A DNA stretch of 7,771 nt from Spirochaetales bacterium (GTDB lineage Bacteria; Spirochaetota; Spirochaetia; JAGLYY01). The first letter of the stretch is position 1, and each line of letters begins with the position of its first letter. A program made the position numbers and the translations under genes. Shown in pieces: positions 5,513 through 7,771 of this stretch. Below the pieces are notes generated by a model. The model did not search any database. It was not told the origin of the DNA and worked only from the letters and a program-made list of their open reading frames with translations. The stretch covers positions 1 through 7,771 of the forward strand of contig JAGLYY010000080.1 of NCBI GenBank assembly GCA_023131935.1. The letters run 5' to 3'.

Positions 5513-7720
5513 ATGAACAACAAACTATTAAAACTACGCCTTAATGCCGTACAATATTATCTCAATAATGGGGACTCTTTAAGGAAAACTGCCTTGATGT
5601 TTCATATTGCTTACAGAACACTTTTCAAATGGGTTAAGTTATATAAGGAACAAGGAGAAGCGAGGCTCTTATCAACCTATAAAAGACCCTGGAACAAAAC
5701 CCCAAAAGAGTTAGAGGAAAAAATAATGCTTTTGAAGGAAAAGGATCCAGGTTTAACTCTTAAAAAGGCAAAGGAAATTCTTAAAAGTGAGAGTATTAAA
5801 ATTTCGATTAAAGGGATATGGGGAATTTGGAAAAGGTATGGTTATGCAGGATTTAAAAAAGAAAACCTGACTAATGAGTTTACAGAAAACGTTTCCTGGT
5901 CAAAAGAGGCAATTGGAAAATTAAACCAAGCAAAAGAAATATACAATATCGGAAATATAAATGAATCTGCACAAATATTAAATTCTATTCCCGTCCTTCC
6001 CAAAAATGATTTCATCTTTCAAATTCCTGATAGTTATTTGAATCTAAGAAGGCAAGTAGAAAAAATACCTTCTCTGTTTGGAAAGATCCCGGTTCAATCT
6101 TATCTAAAGAAAATAAGAGATCTTTACAAGAAGTGTAAAAAAAGAAATCTATATTATTCTGCTATCAGGGTGGGGATTGCAGAAGTCATGGCATTATCAT
6201 GGACAGGGGAACCAATGAAGCAGTTGAAAAAAACTGAAGAATTAAAAAACATACTCAAGAGAACAGAAAATTATTATTCTAATTCTACTCTTTTACTGCG
6301 GTTTTCACTTCTGATTTCAGAGGGTATTACCTGCACACATCTTTTGGAAATAGGAAGAGCATCTGAGATAGCCAGATCCTGTAGAAAGATGCTGAGAAGA
6401 CAGAAATATACATCTTCTTGCTTTATGTTGAACCTTGGAATTTTGAATACTCATTTAGACAATTTTAAAGAAGCAGAATACTGGTATTTGAAAACATTAG
6501 AAAAAGAGAGTGGGAAGTCAAAAAAGATGATTGAGAGCTATCTTGCAAATATATTTTATCTCAAAGGAGAATATAAGAAAGCGATCCATGCCTTGAAAAA
6601 TGCAGAGTTACCCGAATGGGGACAGCGCTCCAGGATACTTCATTGTCACTCTATGCAATCACTCATCAACGGAATGCCCCACAAAGCAATTTCACTTTCT
6701 GTAAAATCCCTCTCTTCACTGAGAAAAGAAGAAACACGTGGAGGTATATTTCAAGCATATTTTACAATAGCAATTTCATATTGTAGCCTTGGAGAAAAAC
6801 AAAAAGCAGAAAGTATCCTTAATAAAATCCTTCCATTTCTTACAAAGAACAAACTAAAAAGAGAGACATCCATTCTTAGGACCGTCCTTTTCCGAACCAC
6901 GAATCCACAAATCCGAGATATATCAAGTGAAAACATCTTACCTGTTGTGAAATTAGCATTGATGTTAAAAAATGGAAACTACTGGAGGGCATTCAAATAT
7001 GCAGATAAAAAAGGTATGGTAGCTGATTTTCACAGATATGTCTTTTTCTTCCCTGAAGCAGTAATTAGAATTATTGAAAAAGGAAACCCTACAGGACTTC
7101 CAAAGACAATGCTTCAATTACCTGTTTTTAATAAAGAGATTCCAGTTTATCACATAAAATTCCTTGGCAATTTAATCGTCTATAAAAACCAGAAATACTT
7201 AAAGAAAAAATTATCACCAAAGGATACCTCATTTTTAATCTACATTGCTTCTTCAAGAAGAAGAAAAAGCATACGCCTTGAAAGGATATATAAAAATTTC
7301 TGGCATAATAGTAAGCATCCTTCACGAAACCTTGCTCATTTGCTTGTAAGAATAAGAAAAGCTTTAAGATTACCTTCACATTATCTCTATATAAAAGATG
7401 ACAGACTTTTCTTTAATTGTTATTTTACAACAGATTATGGAGAGTATACGGAGCATCTCGCACAGGCGAAGGCTCTTCTGCGAGCGGGTGAATGGGGTTT
7501 TGCAAAAAGGGAATACCTGAGTGCATTCAGGCTGTTTCGTGATGAGCCGTTTAAGAAAATGTACGATGACTGGTCGGATGACAAGAGACTAGAGATACTC
7601 TTCGGTTATGAAACTGAAGTCCTCTCCTTTACAAAGAAACTCAATTCAAAAGGAAGAACCAAAGAAGCAGAGAGGTTGCTAAAAAAAGCAGAAAAGATAG
7701 TTCCGTTAATGGGAGAGTAA
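5513..7720 (+). CDS. Regulator-like protein: transposase-type double HTH, TPR middle, SARP-type winged helix and BTAD end
   Basis: Probable DNA-binding regulator of 735 residues. Residues about 5-48 form an IS630/IS481-type helix-turn-helix (DSLRKTALMFHIAYRTLFKWVKLY). About 62-114 give a second HTH (LTLKKAKEILK ... SIKGIWGIWKRYG). Together they resemble a bipartite transposase DNA-binding domain, but no DDE catalytic domain follows. TPR-like helical pairs occupy parts of 131-165 and 300-447 (LDNFKEAEYWYLKTLE, KGEYKKAIHALKNA, LGEKQKAESILNKIL). Residues 545-636 resemble the OmpR/SARP winged helix (FLGNLIVY, LSPKDTSFLIYIA, FW, LLVRIRKALRL, YLYIKDDRLFFN). About 640-732 match a BTAD region (EYLSAFRLFRDEPF, DDWSDDKRLEI). 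No Walker A motif is present, unlike large AfsR-type SARPs. The protein is lysine-rich and without signal peptide, so cytoplasmic. The start is the ATG after the promoter; the frame runs back to a TTG at 5411, but that extension contains the promoter. Divergent from the protease operon, which it may regulate (inference). Confidence 0.85.
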   Translation: MNNKLLKLRLNAVQYYLNNGDSLRKTALMFHIAYRTLFKWVKLYKEQGEARLLSTYKRPWNKTPKELEEKIMLLKEKDPGLTLKKAKEILKSESIKISIKGIWGIWKRYGYAGFKKENLTNEFTENVSWSKEAIGKLNQAKEIYNIGNINESAQILNSIPVLPKNDFIFQIPDSYLNLRRQVEKIPSLFGKIPVQSYLKKIRDLYKKCKKRNLYYSAIRVGIAEVMALSWTGEPMKQLKKTEELKNILKRTENYYSNSTLLLRFSLLISEGITCTHLLEIGRASEIARSCRKMLRRQKYTSSCFMLNLGILNTHLDNFKEAEYWYLKTLEKESGKSKKMIESYLANIFYLKGEYKKAIHALKNAELPEWGQRSRILHCHSMQSLINGMPHKAISLSVKSLSSLRKEETRGGIFQAYFTIAISYCSLGEKQKAESILNKILPFLTKNKLKRETSILRTVLFRTTNPQIRDISSENILPVVKLALMLKNGNYWRAFKYADKKGMVADFHRYVFFFPEAVIRIIEKGNPTGLPKTMLQLPVFNKEIPVYHIKFLGNLIVYKNQKYLKKKLSPKDTSFLIYIASSRRRKSIRLERIYKNFWHNSKHPSRNLAHLLVRIRKALRLPSHYLYIKDDRLFFNCYFTTDYGEYTEHLAQAKALLRAGEWGFAKREYLSAFRLFRDEPFKKMYDDWSDDKRLEILFGYETEVLSFTKKLNSKGRTKEAERLLKKAEKIVPLMGE

Positions 7721-7722
7721 GG

Positions 7723-7771
7723 ATGGAAGAGTACAAACTGAAATTGTTAATAAAAAACTTGACAACAAAAA
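7723..7771 (+). CDS. Possible start of a further rightward gene, cut by the window edge
   Basis: An ATG two bases after the regulator's stop opens a frame that runs to the edge (MEEYKLKLLIKNLTTK), with GGGAGAG five bases upstream as a possible ribosome site. Sixteen open codons in A+T-rich DNA is weak evidence. A rival view is that this is non-coding: a perfect TTGACA at 7759-7764 could be the -35 of a promoter whose -10 and gene lie beyond the window. Confidence 0.25.
   Translation, partial: MEEYKLKLLIKNLTTK
7759..7764 (+). promoter_or_regulatory. TTGACA box at the right edge, possible -35
   Basis: A perfect TTGACA with A-rich flanks, like the -35 at 5474 (TTGACAAGTAAAC against TTGACAACAAAAA). 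With a 17-base spacer the -10 would fall at 7782-7787, outside the window, so the call cannot be completed. Confidence 0.25.

Noticed and set aside
5513..7720. Active transposase or insertion sequence
   Set aside because: Only the HTH head resembles transposases. No DDE residues, terminal inverted repeats or target duplications are visible, and the rest is TPR, winged helix and BTAD-like.

Overview
This A+T-rich bacterial window holds three complete genes and two clipped edges. A tightly packed leftward pair encodes two large secreted proteases. A divergent rightward gene encodes an unusual multidomain regulator-like protein. Both proteases end in the same FlgD-like / type IX secretion (T9SS) type A C-terminal fold (motifs NP-x-n, YDV-x-GR, W-DGR, GIYY/GIYF, VVK/FVK at the very end). 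This points to the Bacteroidota/FCB sphere or an uncultured phylum with similar secreted proteins, such as candidate division WOR-3 (Stahlbacteria) or Cloacimonadota. That placement is inference; no rRNA or marker gene is present.

Layout: 1-416 is mostly non-coding. It holds two hairpins, a low-complexity patch and possibly the first codons of a leftward gene at the edge. 417-2990 (minus) is a subtilisin-family (S8) protease with signal peptide, I9-like propeptide, catalytic domain, a jelly-roll-like region and the C-terminal sorting domain. 2999-5353 (minus) is a gingipain-like (C25) cysteine protease with propeptide, catalytic domain, Ig-like domain and the same sorting domain. The C25 gene is upstream; its stop codon overlaps the Shine-Dalgarno of the S8 gene, so they are almost certainly one operon.

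5354-5512 is the divergent control region. Rightward it has a near-consensus sigma-70 promoter ending about 10 bases before an ATG, which predicts a leaderless mRNA. Leftward it has a perfect -10 without a recognisable -35, plus an imperfect palindrome about 50 bases upstream of the predicted start. 5513-7720 (plus) encodes a 735-residue protein. It joins a transposase-like double helix-turn-helix at the N-terminus, a TPR-rich middle and a C-terminal winged helix plus BTAD-like region as in SARP regulators. There is no transposase DDE domain and no NTPase.

Working model (inference): the divergent regulator senses a partner through its TPR/BTAD parts and activates the protease operon, whose promoter seems to need help. 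The exported proteases would then be anchored or released through a T9SS-like route and degrade external protein. A second notable point is that the C-terminal sorting domain of the S8 protease contains two low-complexity DNA patches translated in frame. One of them has a sister copy just downstream of the gene.
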